64,000 nucleotides of DNA from JBFMGD01 sp040751775 (GTDB taxonomy: Bacteria; Bacillota; Dethiobacteria; DTU022), in contig JBFMGD010000001.1 of the NCBI GenBank assembly GCA_040751775.1, positions 62,001 to 126,000 on the forward strand. The letters run 5' to 3'. The notes beneath the pieces are model-generated. The model was not told the origin of the DNA. It saw only the letters and a program-made list of their open reading frames with translations, and did not search any database. A program made the position numbers and the translations under genes. Below are positions 50,789-59,999 of the stretch, piece after piece. How positions within the stretch are numbered: the first letter of the stretch is position 1; each line of letters opens with the position of its first letter.

Positions 50789-52774
50789 TTAAATTACCGG
50801 GCCGGTAATCCCGTTCTCAACCTGCATAGCAGCCGCTTTACTTTTACTGACGGCAACAAACTTATTGGTTATACCGAATGGACGGAAAGACTTTCCGCCG
50901 CCTTCGAAAAATTTACCGAAAAACTCAATATACTGTAAACGGCTGGTATGCACATATGAACCAAGAGTGCTGATCACCAGGTTGAACATATGCCCGCCAA
51001 ACAGCACCAGAATCATAATCACGGTGCCGATCCCTCCGGCTAGAAGGCCGCCCATGGTATTGATCGCCGAGGCGATAACTCCCGTGGCCAATCCCAGGGC
51101 CAGCAAACGAGAATACGAGAGCACATCGCTCAGGTAGCCGGTAACATTGTAGAGGCTGACCAAGCCGCCCAAAAATTTCTTGAGCAGACCTTTTTGGGAT
51201 CGACCCTGGGTCAGGATCAAACCGGCAACGCCGCCAACTGCCAGCCACTTACCGATAACAGCTGTCTCCGGGAAGAACAAGAGAATCAACCCGTTTAAAA
51301 ACACAAACCAGATTCCCTGGTCAAAAAGAGCATGCAGCGGTTTGCCCGCCTTAATGCTGCGGTAAGCCTGCACCCCCATCCCAAAATAGATCTGGAAGAG
51401 ACCAATTGCAAAACAGAATACAAGCATCCGCATCGGGTCGTCCAGGGGATTAAACCATAGCGCGGGCAGTTTAATCAAATCACCGAAATAGCCTCCCAGC
51501 AGCACGCCAAAAACCAGTGAAGATAAACCGCCCAGGAACAGCAAATTAACCAGCTGCCGGCCCATGCCGGTCAACTTCAGGCGGCGGGTCAGGAATAGAG
51601 CTGCCAGGGAGAGGATTACACCGTAACCGGCATCGGAGAGGCAGATGCCGAAAAAGACGAAGAAAAAGGGCGCCAGCAGCGGTGTGGGGTCGATTTCTTT
51701 CCTCGTCGGTACGCTGTACAATCTGGTCACAGCCTCGTAAGCTTCCGCCGGTCCCCGATTGTCCAGCAAGATGGGCACTTCTTCATATTTATCCGGATCC
51801 CGTGCCGCCAGCACTGCGGTGGTCGTCTGCAAGCTTAGCTCTTTTTCCAAACCGGCGAGCGCGGGCTGCGGCACCCATCCCTCCAGGAGAAAACTGCTTT
51901 GCGTGCAAGCCAGATTGTCTACAGCCTCCTGCTTCGCACGCTCATTATCGATATAATCGAAATAGGCCATCAGCATGGGGCGATATTCCAATAACCGCTC
52001 AATTTGCTCCAAAACCCCAGCCCTCTCATGATCAAGTTCGCTTAATTTCTGTTCAAGAGAAAGTATTGAGCTACTGGCGGTCTCTGTAAAATCGGTAAAG
52101 GTAACCGGCGCGGCCGCAGCCTCCTTTAGCAAAGAGGAAACGGTATCGGCGTTTTCAACCAGGTAAATAAAAAAGCAGTGCGCCTGGTCCTGAACTAGAG
52201 ATACTTCCTCCAGATAAATTTCGGCCAGTACGCTCGTCAGCGATTCCCTCAGGGCCGGGTAGGTTTCCAGAGGAATGGCCGCCAGAACCATGCAAACGCG
52301 CCGGCTGTTTTTTACCTGGTCTAATGGAAGCGGAAAAGGGGCCCACGGTTTTAGCGCTTCCAGTAAATCATGGCAGCGAGTCTCCTCGTTACGGATACGG
52401 GTCATATTTTCTTCCGCTTCCCGGCAGGCGCCATAGAGCGAAGCGAGCTCCGTACCGCTGATATATTCTGAATATTCATTAGGGGATAGTTCCAGTTTAG
52501 CCCCGGTAAATTGCTGGACAAAACTTTTACGGACCGGAAAATAACGCTGCAAGAAATCCAGGCAATAACGAACCTCGCCCAGTTGCGTTTCGCAACGAGT
52601 AACCGCTTCGGCGGCCTGGCCGGGTTCCAATAAGACGTTTATTTCAGCCCATGAACTACTGTTCTTCAGGTCGACCAGTTCGACTACACCGAGACGGTGT
52701 AAAAGGTCCATGATTGATTCCCGCTCCTGCCGGTGACCCAACAGGAACACTTTTTTCATGTCAACTATAGGCAT
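50789..52774 (-). CDS. ntpI: V/A-type ATPase subunit I (a-subunit)
   Basis: A 661-residue protein with a soluble N-terminal half (about 1-345) that joins the peripheral stalks and a C-terminal half with eight membrane helices that forms the ion half-channels beside the K ring. The arginine needed for ion release is expected in the segment SDVLSYSRLLALGLATG (about 545-562), which is intact. ATG at 52774 overlaps the end of subunit H by 14 bases. Confidence 0.96.
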   Translation of the reverse strand: MPIVDMKKVFLLGHRQERESIMDLLHRLGVVELVDLKNSSSWAEINVLLEPGQAAEAVTRCETQLGEVRYCLDFLQRYFPVRKSFVQQFTGAKLELSPNEYSEYISGTELASLYGACREAEENMTRIRNEETRCHDLLEALKPWAPFPLPLDQVKNSRRVCMVLAAIPLETYPALRESLTSVLAEIYLEEVSLVQDQAHCFFIYLVENADTVSSLLKEAAAAPVTFTDFTETASSSILSLEQKLSELDHERAGVLEQIERLLEYRPMLMAYFDYIDNERAKQEAVDNLACTQSSFLLEGWVPQPALAGLEKELSLQTTTAVLAARDPDKYEEVPILLDNRGPAEAYEAVTRLYSVPTRKEIDPTPLLAPFFFVFFGICLSDAGYGVILSLAALFLTRRLKLTGMGRQLVNLLFLGGLSSLVFGVLLGGYFGDLIKLPALWFNPLDDPMRMLVFCFAIGLFQIYFGMGVQAYRSIKAGKPLHALFDQGIWFVFLNGLILLFFPETAVIGKWLAVGGVAGLILTQGRSQKGLLKKFLGGLVSLYNVTGYLSDVLSYSRLLALGLATGVIASAINTMGGLLAGGIGTVIMILVLFGGHMFNLVISTLGSYVHTSRLQYIEFFGKFFEGGGKSFRPFGITNKFVAVSKSKAAAMQVENGITGPVI

Positions 52775-53099
52775 GAAACTTCACAATCCTCTCTGTAATC
52801 ATGGCAACAGCGGCCGGGAAACGGGCCTCGGCTCTTGCCTTTATCCCGGCACTCTCTTCTTGTTGGGTTTTCAGCAGCGGTTCGGCTTCGGCACGGGCTG
52901 CCTCCTCAGCTTGCTGAAGCAGCAACTGAGCTTGTGCTTCAGCTTCAGCTTCGGCGCTCCGCAATAACTCCACAGCTTTGGCTTCAGCCTCTTTAAGCTT
53001 ACGCCGGGATTCCTGGCGGGCATCTCTAACCAATACTTCTGCCTTACTTTCTGCTTCCTTGATCGATCGGACCAGTTCCACTGTCAAATTACTCACCAC
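52761..53099 (-). CDS. ntpF: V/A-type ATPase subunit H (G-type peripheral stalk)
   Basis: A 112-residue coiled-coil protein rich in Ala, Glu and Lys/Arg (EAESKAEVLVRDAR...), ending in a short basic region. By position as first gene before subunit I it is the stalk partner of subunit E (AhaH/NtpF). GTG codons at 53099 and 53096 overlap the AAAGGTGGTGAG ribosome site, so a TTG at 53087 is an alternative start. The operon order H-I-K-E-C-F-A-B-D is the standard bacterial one. Confidence 0.88.
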   Translation of the reverse strand: MVSNLTVELVRSIKEAESKAEVLVRDARQESRRKLKEAEAKAVELLRSAEAEAEAQAQLLLQQAEEAARAEAEPLLKTQQEESAGIKARAEARFPAAVAMITERIVKFHAYS

Positions 53100-53170
53100 C
53101 TTTCATCCAGAACGTGAAGCAAAATACACGGTTCCAGGCATATAAAAGGTATCGTTCCTAAACCATCTCA

Positions 53171-53614
53171 TTATACAAGATATTGCACGGCTACACCAGC
53201 CTCGGAAAATATTTCTTTGGCCAGCTGATCCGGGTAATCCTCCGCCAGGCAAAGAAAACTGATTCCGGCGTTTACCAACATTTTTGCGCAAACCACGCAT
53301 GGAAAAAGGGTGCAATACAAACCGGCCCCTTTTATCGCCACACCATGAATAGCGGCCTGAATAATCGCATTTTGTTCGGCATGCAGACCGCGGCAAAGCT
53401 CATGTCTCTCACCGGGCGGTATCTGCAATTGATCGCGCAGGCAGCCGGTATCCCGGCAATGAGCCAGCCCGGTAGGCGTACCATTATAACCTGTAGCCAG
53501 GATACGCTTTTCCAGTACCAAAACCGCTCCCACCTGACGGCGCAGGCATGTGGAACGGGAAGCAACAACCCTGGCAATCTCTATAAAATATTCGTCCCAT
53601 GCCGGCCTTTCCAT
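53171..53614 (-). CDS. comEB: dCMP deaminase (ComEB-like)
   Basis: A 147-residue zinc deaminase turning dCMP into dUMP for dTTP synthesis. The zinc and catalytic residues are in HAEQNAI and PCVVCAK; the nucleotide-binding segment GYNGTPTGLAHC is also typical. GGAGGAG precedes ATG at 53614, preferred over ATG at 53674, which lies inside upp. In Firmicutes it is often named comEB though it is not needed for competence. Confidence 0.95.
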   Translation of the reverse strand: MERPAWDEYFIEIARVVASRSTCLRRQVGAVLVLEKRILATGYNGTPTGLAHCRDTGCLRDQLQIPPGERHELCRGLHAEQNAIIQAAIHGVAIKGAGLYCTLFPCVVCAKMLVNAGISFLCLAEDYPDQLAKEIFSEAGVAVQYLV

Positions 53615-53642
53615 TAATCCGATCTCCTCCAAATGAAAAGCT

Positions 53643-54272
53643 TTATTCCGTGCCGAATAGACGGTCTCCGGCATCGCCCAGGCCCGGCACTATATACGCT
53701 TTTTCATTCAGTTTCTGATCAACGGAGGCAACGTAAATTCTTACATCCGGGTGACTTTGCCGCATCGCGTCGACTCCTTCCGGTGAAGCGATCAGGCTAA
53801 GCAGTTTAATCTGATGCACTCCGGCCTTTTTGAGGGCATGAATAGCGTGAATAGCCGAGCCGCCGGTTGCAAGCATCGGTTCCAGAAGGTAGCATTGACC
53901 TTGTTGCACTCCGGACGGTAGTTTACAGTAATATTCCACCGGCTCAAATGTATCGTGATCGCGATAGAGGCCGATATGACCGGCCTTGGCGGCGGGGAAC
54001 ATACGTAAAGCACCGGTGAGCATACCCAGGCCCGCCCGGAGAACAGCTATGAAAACAGGCTCGGGTCCCCCCAGCACCTTTCCTTTTGTCGTCGCAATTG
54101 GTGTTTCCAAATCGTAGTCAACCAACGCCCAGTCGCGTGTTGCTTCATAAAGCAAAAGAGCCGTTATCTCCTCCACCAGACCGCGAAACTTCCATGACTC
54201 GGTATCTTTTTGCCGGCAATGGGCCAGCTTATGCTGGACCAACGGGTGGTCAACTATACGTAATTGCTCCAT
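53643..54272 (-). CDS. upp: Uracil phosphoribosyltransferase
   Basis: Salvages uracil to UMP with PRPP. The 209 residues carry VLRAGLGM, the PRPP loop region LEPMLATGGSA and the uracil-binding C-terminus YIVPGLGDAGDRLFGT. ATG at 54272 is 17 bases after glyA. The pair glyA-upp directly before the ATPase operon is the B. subtilis order. Confidence 0.97.
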   Translation of the reverse strand: MEQLRIVDHPLVQHKLAHCRQKDTESWKFRGLVEEITALLLYEATRDWALVDYDLETPIATTKGKVLGGPEPVFIAVLRAGLGMLTGALRMFPAAKAGHIGLYRDHDTFEPVEYYCKLPSGVQQGQCYLLEPMLATGGSAIHAIHALKKAGVHQIKLLSLIASPEGVDAMRQSHPDVRIYVASVDQKLNEKAYIVPGLGDAGDRLFGTE

Positions 54273-54289
54273 CCTACTCCACCTCTTCC

Positions 54290-55546
54290 TTATTGATTAT
54301 AAATTGGAAACTGTTTGCACAGAAGGCTTACCTGCTGTTTCACCTGTGCCAGGCGCTCCATATTATACCGGTGCGTCAACGCCTCGTTGATTAAACGGGC
54401 AATCTCTTTAATTTCATCCGGCCCCATACCACGCGATGTTACAGCCGGGGTGCCCAGCCGTAAACCACTGGTAATCTGCGGATTTTGGGGATCATAAGGA
54501 ATAGCATTTTTATTCGCGGTGATGCCGACCCTGTCCAATAAAATTTCCGCCTCAAGGCCGGTGACCGCCCGGCCGCGCAAGTCCACTAAAACCAGGTGTG
54601 TATCCGTGCCGCCGGTTGTCAGATGAAAACCAAGTTCGATCAGCGCTTCAGCGAGAACGGCGGCATTATCCCGCACCCGCTGCTGGTAAACAGTAAACTC
54701 GTGGGATTGGGCTTCTTTAAAAGCAACCGCCTTGGCGGCGATAACATGCATGAGCGGACCGCCCTGCAACCCGGGGAATACGGCCTTGTCTATAAGCTGG
54801 GCATACTCCCGGCGGCACAGGATCATTCCACCCCGCGGTCCGCGCAGGGTCTTATGGGTTGTGGAGGTCACGACATCAGCCAGGGGTACAGGATTGGGGT
54901 GAACCCCCGCCGCCACCAGACCCGCAACATGAGCCATGTCCACCATGTAAATCGCACCGACCTCTTGGGCAATCGAAGCAAAAGCAGCGTAATCGATAAA
55001 GCGCGGGTATGAGCTGGTGCCGGCAATAATTAGCCTGGGACGAACCGATAACGCCTTCGCCCGCACTTCGTCCATGTCGATTAGACCTGATTCTTGGTTT
55101 ACCCCGTAGCTGAAAGCAGAGTAGTATCGTCCGGACAGATTAAATGCGCTCCCATGGGTCAGGTGGCCGCCGTGGGCCAAATTCATCCCCAAGATATTAT
55201 CCCCGGGTTTCAGAAAGGCCAGGTATACCGCTATGTTTGCCGGAGCTCCGGCATGCGGCTGTACATTGGCGTGTTCAGCGGCAAATATCTCTTGCGCCCG
55301 CGAACGGGCCAACTCTTCGATCAAATCCACATACATACAACCGCCGTAATAACGGGAACCGGGATACCCTTCCGCATACTTGTTCGTTAAAATTGATCCT
55401 TGAGCTTGCAGAACAGCCCTGCTGGTAATATTTTCTGATGCAATTAATTCCAGGTGATCCTGCTGACGGCGCTGTTCTCCTTCAATTGCTTCGGTAACCG
55501 CCGGGTCAATACACCGTAAAAAATTTAAGTAATCTCGCTCCTGCAT
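54290..55546 (-). CDS. glyA: Serine hydroxymethyltransferase
   Basis: PLP enzyme interconverting serine and glycine with tetrahydrofolate, the main source of one-carbon units. The PLP lysine lies in STTHKTLRGPRGG, and the start of the fold LELIASENITS and YAEGYPGSRYYGG are intact. 418 residues is normal. ATG at 55546. Confidence 0.98.
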   Translation of the reverse strand: MQERDYLNFLRCIDPAVTEAIEGEQRRQQDHLELIASENITSRAVLQAQGSILTNKYAEGYPGSRYYGGCMYVDLIEELARSRAQEIFAAEHANVQPHAGAPANIAVYLAFLKPGDNILGMNLAHGGHLTHGSAFNLSGRYYSAFSYGVNQESGLIDMDEVRAKALSVRPRLIIAGTSSYPRFIDYAAFASIAQEVGAIYMVDMAHVAGLVAAGVHPNPVPLADVVTSTTHKTLRGPRGGMILCRREYAQLIDKAVFPGLQGGPLMHVIAAKAVAFKEAQSHEFTVYQQRVRDNAAVLAEALIELGFHLTTGGTDTHLVLVDLRGRAVTGLEAEILLDRVGITANKNAIPYDPQNPQITSGLRLGTPAVTSRGMGPDEIKEIARLINEALTHRYNMERLAQVKQQVSLLCKQFPIYNQ

Positions 55547-55607
55547 CTTCTATGATCTCATCCTTCGCGCTCTCGTGTTTGTCTTTTTTCGTATAGACTG
55601 CTGATGT

Positions 55608-56045
55608 TTATTTTTCAAATAAGGCGATCTTGTCCAAACGTTTCTGGTGACGACCGCCCTGAAAGCCTGTCTTGATAAATTGATCCACAACGTCCAGGGC
55701 CAGGCCCGGCCCGATAACCCGGGCCCCAAGGGTTAGAATATTGGCATCATTGTGAGCCCGGGCACAACGGGCGGAAAAAGGATCGCCGCACAGAGCCGCC
55801 CGGATACCGGCATGTTTATTGGCGGCTATAGCCATCCCGATACCGGTTCCGCAAACCAGGATACCCAGTAAATTATGATCTTCATTAACGGCGTTTACTA
55901 CCGCCAGCGCAAGATCGGGATAGTCGATGCTGTTTTCACAAAAGGTGCCAAAATCGCGGCAAACAACCCCCTGGGTCTGAAGATGTTGTTTGATCAGTTC
56001 TTTCAGACTGTAACCGGCATGATCGCTACCCAGGGCAATCTCCAT
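55608..56045 (-). CDS. rpiB: Ribose-5-phosphate isomerase B
   Basis: A 145-residue isomerase of the pentose phosphate pathway. Motifs: GSDHAGYSLK at the start, active-site cysteine region VCGTGIGMAIAANK, and ILTLGARVIG. ATG at 56045 overlaps the phosphatase gene by 20 bases. Order sua5-ptp-rpiB-glyA-upp matches B. subtilis ywlC-ywlE-ywlF-glyA-upp. Confidence 0.96.
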   Translation of the reverse strand: MEIALGSDHAGYSLKELIKQHLQTQGVVCRDFGTFCENSIDYPDLALAVVNAVNEDHNLLGILVCGTGIGMAIAANKHAGIRAALCGDPFSARCARAHNDANILTLGARVIGPGLALDVVDQFIKTGFQGGRHQKRLDKIALFEK

Positions 56046-56508
56046 TATCTGCGCCTCCTTTTAATATCTGAATAATCTTCGTGACACTTTCCCTGATTTC
56101 CTCCATTGTCAGCCGGTAATTTTCCAATGATTCGCCGTACGGATCGATTATATCGGGGTTGCCCCGGGCTGTTCCGGCATATTCCTTAAGCAGGTAGGTT
56201 TTACTTACCGCTTCAGGAAATTGCTTTAAGAGTTGATCACGATGCCTTTCAGTCATAACCAGAATCAGGTCAGCTCGCCGGACTGCTCTTCTGTCCAGGC
56301 CGGTAGCGGTATGGGAGTCCAGGTTGATATTCTCCCGCTCGAACAGCGTCCGGACATGAGCGGAAGCTTTCTCGCCTGCCACGGCATGCAAACCCGCCGA
56401 AGCAATCTTCAAATCACCCGGGTATTTATACTGCTCTTGGCGTAGAAGCGTTTCTGCCATCACACTGCGGCAGGTATTACCTGTACAAACAAATAGAATG
56501 AAAGGCAT
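56026..56508 (-). CDS. ywlE: Low-molecular-weight protein phosphatase (YwlE-like)
   Basis: A 160-residue phosphatase with P-loop CTGNTCRS (C8 to R14) and the acid residue in DPYGES. In B. subtilis the syntenic YwlE removes phosphate from arginine and counteracts McsB; the threonine in the loop (GNTCRS) is the residue reported to favour phosphoarginine, so arginine phosphatase activity is likely. AAGGAGG precedes ATG at 56508. Confidence 0.9.
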   Translation of the reverse strand: MPFILFVCTGNTCRSVMAETLLRQEQYKYPGDLKIASAGLHAVAGEKASAHVRTLFERENINLDSHTATGLDRRAVRRADLILVMTERHRDQLLKQFPEAVSKTYLLKEYAGTARGNPDIIDPYGESLENYRLTMEEIRESVTKIIQILKGGADNGDCPG

Positions 56509-56518
56509 GGCTACCTCC

Positions 56519-57544
56519 TTACGCTTTGATTATACGGGCGGCAGCTTTGGTCAACCGGTTCATCACCGCTACCCCCAATCCCTGATCCGGCAGCTCCTGG
56601 GCCAGGATGATTTCTGTTCCCCGGGCGTCAAAAGCGCGTAAAGCGCGGTAAAGATACCTGGCCGCACGCTCGGCATCAGCGAAAGGATCACCGCCGCACG
56701 CCGAAGTACTCAGATCGAGCAGGCCTACCCTAAACCCTCTTCTACGAAAGTAGGCCGCCAGGCTCTGAGTCAGGCGTTCTCGCCGCCGCGGCAGGCCGGT
56801 AATTAAAATCAACGCCGCCCGGGGAGCATAATGACGGTATTTCATACCCGGAGACGGGGGAGGCCCGTTTTCCCAGCGGGCGTATCGCACGAAGCAGCCG
56901 AGAACCGATTCCAGCTCTGCCGCAGTAACCGCTCCCGGACGCAAAATCAACGGTTCGCTTCCGGTTATATCAAGCACAGTCGATTCAACCCCGATCATAC
57001 AGGGGCCGCCATCCAGAACGGCATCAATACGGCCGGCCAGGTCTTTCAGAACATGCCGGGCGGTCGTCGGGCTGGGTCGACCCGAACGGTTGGCACTGGG
57101 GGCAGCTAGCGGTACTCCGGCCGCGTTAATTAACTGCAACGCCGCCGGATGATCCGGCATGCGAACCGCTACTGTCGGTAAGCCTGCACTTACTGACTGC
57201 GGCACAACCGGAGAACGGGGTAAAATCAGGCTCAACGGACCCGGCCAAAAATGGTTCATTAGTTGTTCCGCCATTTCAGAGACCGAGGCAGCGACCGCTC
57301 CGACCTGCTCTCTACCGGACACATGCACAATTAATGGATTATCGGCCGGACGCCCTTTTACTTGAAAAATCCGCTCCACTGCCAAGGGATTTGTAGCAGC
57401 GGCGCCCAGGCCGTAAACTGTTTCCGTTGGAAAAGCCACCAGGCCGCCCCGCCTAATAATATCAGCAGCCCCGGCAATCGCTCTACCGTCGGGCTGCAGC
57501 AATAGTGTCCCTGTTATGGGCAAAGTTGTTTTCTTCATCATCAT
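56519..57544 (-). CDS. sua5: L-threonylcarbamoyladenylate synthase
   Basis: Makes the precursor of the t6A37 modification in tRNAs that read ANN codons. The 341 residues hold the YrdC/TsaC domain (about 15-205, FPTETVYGLGA, SGRPSPTTA) and a C-terminal Sua5 domain (about 225-341). Three ATG codons in a row open the gene; 57544 is the first, behind AGGA. It is the first gene of the run through upp and comEB. Confidence 0.95.
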   Translation of the reverse strand: MMMKKTTLPITGTLLLQPDGRAIAGAADIIRRGGLVAFPTETVYGLGAAATNPLAVERIFQVKGRPADNPLIVHVSGREQVGAVAASVSEMAEQLMNHFWPGPLSLILPRSPVVPQSVSAGLPTVAVRMPDHPAALQLINAAGVPLAAPSANRSGRPSPTTARHVLKDLAGRIDAVLDGGPCMIGVESTVLDITGSEPLILRPGAVTAAELESVLGCFVRYARWENGPPPSPGMKYRHYAPRAALILITGLPRRRERLTQSLAAYFRRRGFRVGLLDLSTSACGGDPFADAERAARYLYRALRAFDARGTEIILAQELPDQGLGVAVMNRLTKAAARIIKA

Positions 57545-57628
57545 CCAGTCCTGTTATGAATAGTGTACGCGACTTACCGTTACGATAACCGAAAAGAGAA
57601 TTTCTTATGATCTTAAAGAAAGAAGGAA

Positions 57629-59233
57629 TTAAAAGTCCTCGATCACGATCTGGGCGATATTGGTGGCGTGATCGGCAATTCTTTCGAGGTTGCTCAAAAC
57701 ATCCAGGTAAATCACGCCTGAAGCGGGGAAGCATCTCTTTCGGTTAATTCTTTCAATATGACTTTTACGCAAGATCTTCTCGGTTAGATCAATGTTGTCA
57801 TCTTCCTTAATCACCATGCGGGCTGCAATTTTATCTTCCTTTTCCAGGCAATCAGTAGCTTTTACCAACATTTCTTTGACCTTGTCGTAAATCAGCTTGA
57901 TCTCTTCCAGCGCCTGTTCCGAGAAAGGCAACCTGTCCTCTGTTTTGGTTTCCGCCAGTTGCATAATGTTCTTGGTATGATCGCCAACCCGTTCAAAATC
58001 ATTGGCCGCGGACATAAACCCGCTGATAATTTTGGATTGGTGCTGCGTCAGGGAATGCTGGGATAGCTCGGCCAGGTAAACGTTGATCTCTTTTTCCAAC
58101 CCGTCCATTAAATCTTCCATCTGCTCAATATGTTTAACTTTTTTAAGGTCATTTTTTAAGAACACATGTATCGCTTCGGAGAGCATATCCTGGGCAATAC
58201 CGGCCATACGCAGCAGCTCTTTTTTTGTGCCCCCGAGTGCGGCCGCCGGTGTTTTCAGGATACGAGGGTCAAGGTACTTTGGCCCGATATCAATCTCCCC
58301 TTCAGGACCGGGGATAACCAAGCATATTAATCTGGTAAATTGCTTCAGAAAAATCATAAATATTACCGTATTGAAAACATTAAAAAGAGTATGGGTATTG
58401 GCCACCTGCCGGGAAACGGATGATGAAGTCGCTAAAACAAGTTCTGTGAAAGGCCCGAGAAGGAGCATCGCTAAAATAACACCAATTACATTAAAAAACA
58501 CATGGGCCGCGGCGGCTCTGCGGGCAGAGACATTCGCGCCCAGGCTGGCTAAAACAGCCGTAATACTGGTACCGATATTCGTACCCAGGACCAGGGGCAC
58601 AGCAGCGCTAAAAGGAACCAGATCCTGCATTGTCAAGGCAATGATTACACCGGTAGCAGCGCTGCTGCTTTGAATCACGGCAGTAAACAGAGCCGCAAAA
58701 AGGACGCCCAGGAGGGGGGTAGTGCTGAATCGAGCGAGTAAATGGTGAAAGGCTTCCAGCTCTTTTAACGGAATCATTCCTGACGACATGGTAGACATAC
58801 CCAAAAAAAGCAACCCAAAACCAAGGGCGGCCTGTCCTAAATAACGGTGTAACCGACGGCGCCCGAAAAAATTAAGAATCGAGCCAATGCCGATTGCGGG
58901 TAGAGCCAATACGTTAATCTTGAAAGATACAATCTGCGCTGTTACTGTGGTGCCGATATTGGCCCCGATGATCACACTGATCGCCTGAGCCAGATTCATC
59001 AACCCGGCATTGGCGAACCCGACTACCATCACGGTAGTGGAGCTGCTGCTTTGAACCAGCAGCGTAACCAGCAGGCCGGTCATAACCCCAATCACCGGGC
59101 GGTTTGTTAATAACTCCAGGATACGCCGCAGTCTATCGCCGGCGGCTTTCTGCATACCTGAGGCCATCATCTGTATGCCGAATAAAAAAAGACCGAGACC
59201 TCCGAAACTGCTCAGGGCGATATCCCAGTACAC
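57629..59233 (-). CDS. Na+/phosphate cotransporter with PhoU-like tail
   Basis: A 534-residue protein. The membrane part has two NaPi repeats, each with the signature QSSS (LLVQSSSSTTV near residue 60 and AVIQSSSAATGV near 185). The C-terminal 190 residues form a PhoU-like helical domain (about 345-534). It imports phosphate with sodium, which fits a cell that uses a sodium-type ATPase. GTG at 59233 follows GGGAGG. A strong promoter with a dyad lies just upstream, overlapping the end of spoIIR. It is not part of the B. subtilis order and looks inserted. Confidence 0.9.
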   Translation of the reverse strand: MYWDIALSSFGGLGLFLFGIQMMASGMQKAAGDRLRRILELLTNRPVIGVMTGLLVTLLVQSSSSTTVMVVGFANAGLMNLAQAISVIIGANIGTTVTAQIVSFKINVLALPAIGIGSILNFFGRRRLHRYLGQAALGFGLLFLGMSTMSSGMIPLKELEAFHHLLARFSTTPLLGVLFAALFTAVIQSSSAATGVIIALTMQDLVPFSAAVPLVLGTNIGTSITAVLASLGANVSARRAAAAHVFFNVIGVILAMLLLGPFTELVLATSSSVSRQVANTHTLFNVFNTVIFMIFLKQFTRLICLVIPGPEGEIDIGPKYLDPRILKTPAAALGGTKKELLRMAGIAQDMLSEAIHVFLKNDLKKVKHIEQMEDLMDGLEKEINVYLAELSQHSLTQHQSKIISGFMSAANDFERVGDHTKNIMQLAETKTEDRLPFSEQALEEIKLIYDKVKEMLVKATDCLEKEDKIAARMVIKEDDNIDLTEKILRKSHIERINRKRCFPASGVIYLDVLSNLERIADHATNIAQIVIEDF

Positions 59234-59287
59234 TATTTAACCTCCCGGGGCCAATATGCCGAAGGATAGTATAAACTCACCTCCATC

Positions 59288-59322
59288 ATTATAAGTGATG
59301 CGTCTTACTTTTTCAATCACTT
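59288..59322 (-). promoter_or_regulatory. Promoter with overlapping dyad, Na+/phosphate cotransporter
   Basis: TTGAAA (59311-59316) and TATAAT (59288-59293) on the minus strand, 17 bases apart. AAGTGAT (59293-59299) and ATCACTT (59316-59322) form a perfect 7-bp dyad with a 16-base spacer framing the promoter, a likely operator. Confidence 0.7.
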
Positions 59323-59999
59323 GTGAACCGGGCGGCCCAGCGAACCCAATTATTTTTGGGCCGCCGCTCTAACACCACAGCCTTTCGCGCCGGTGCGGCT
59401 GTCATCTTAAAATCTTTCTGAACGGCTTGTTCAGCGGCACTTACGCGTTTATCCACTTGCTCTTCTCTACACGCATTATCCCCGGCCAGGGGAAAGCAAA
59501 GAGAGGGGAAGAGCAGGCACCACCAGTTTTCTCCACGGCCGTCACCGATAATTACTTTTAACGCCGTATACTCTCCCGGAGGAAAAACAGAAGTATTGTA
59601 TGCACGCAGGGGAAAGCGCTCTTCGTCCAGTACTACTGAGACAGGTTGATTATCAGGTGCGCTGTCCAGGGCGAACTGCTGCAGTCTCTTTTGAAAATCA
59701 GGCAAGTTATTAATCAGAAAACCGGTATATGACGATCCGCCCGCCTGTTCCCATTCTTCCGTTAGAAGGCGCTGCACTTCGGCGACCGTATCCATTTTAA
59801 AGGTTTGATCAACCGGGTGATTGCTGTTCGCCACCACGTGTAAGCGCACAATTGAGGGGGAAGGTATCTGCACTTGCCAGAAAACGCTGCCCGGGTCAAA
59901 ACCCGGTTGTTCACGCAGAACAGTTGATAAGATACAGGTGAAGCAAAAAACAGCAGCATAAATGGCCCAGGCCCATTTACGGTCCACCGGCTGCTTCAT
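59313..59999 (-). CDS. spoIIR: Stage II sporulation protein R
   Basis: A 228-residue forespore protein exported to trigger SpoIIGA processing of pro-sigmaE in the mother cell. It has an N-terminal membrane segment or signal (about 10-28) and the family core IVRLHVVANSNHPVDQTFK and EYTALKVIIGDGRGENWWCLLFPSLCF. ATG at 59999 lies inside the end of sigG (23-base overlap). Confidence 0.95.
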   Translation of the reverse strand: MKQPVDRKWAWAIYAAVFCFTCILSTVLREQPGFDPGSVFWQVQIPSPSIVRLHVVANSNHPVDQTFKMDTVAEVQRLLTEEWEQAGGSSYTGFLINNLPDFQKRLQQFALDSAPDNQPVSVVLDEERFPLRAYNTSVFPPGEYTALKVIIGDGRGENWWCLLFPSLCFPLAGDNACREEQVDKRVSAAEQAVQKDFKMTAAPARKAVVLERRPKNNWVRWAARFTSD

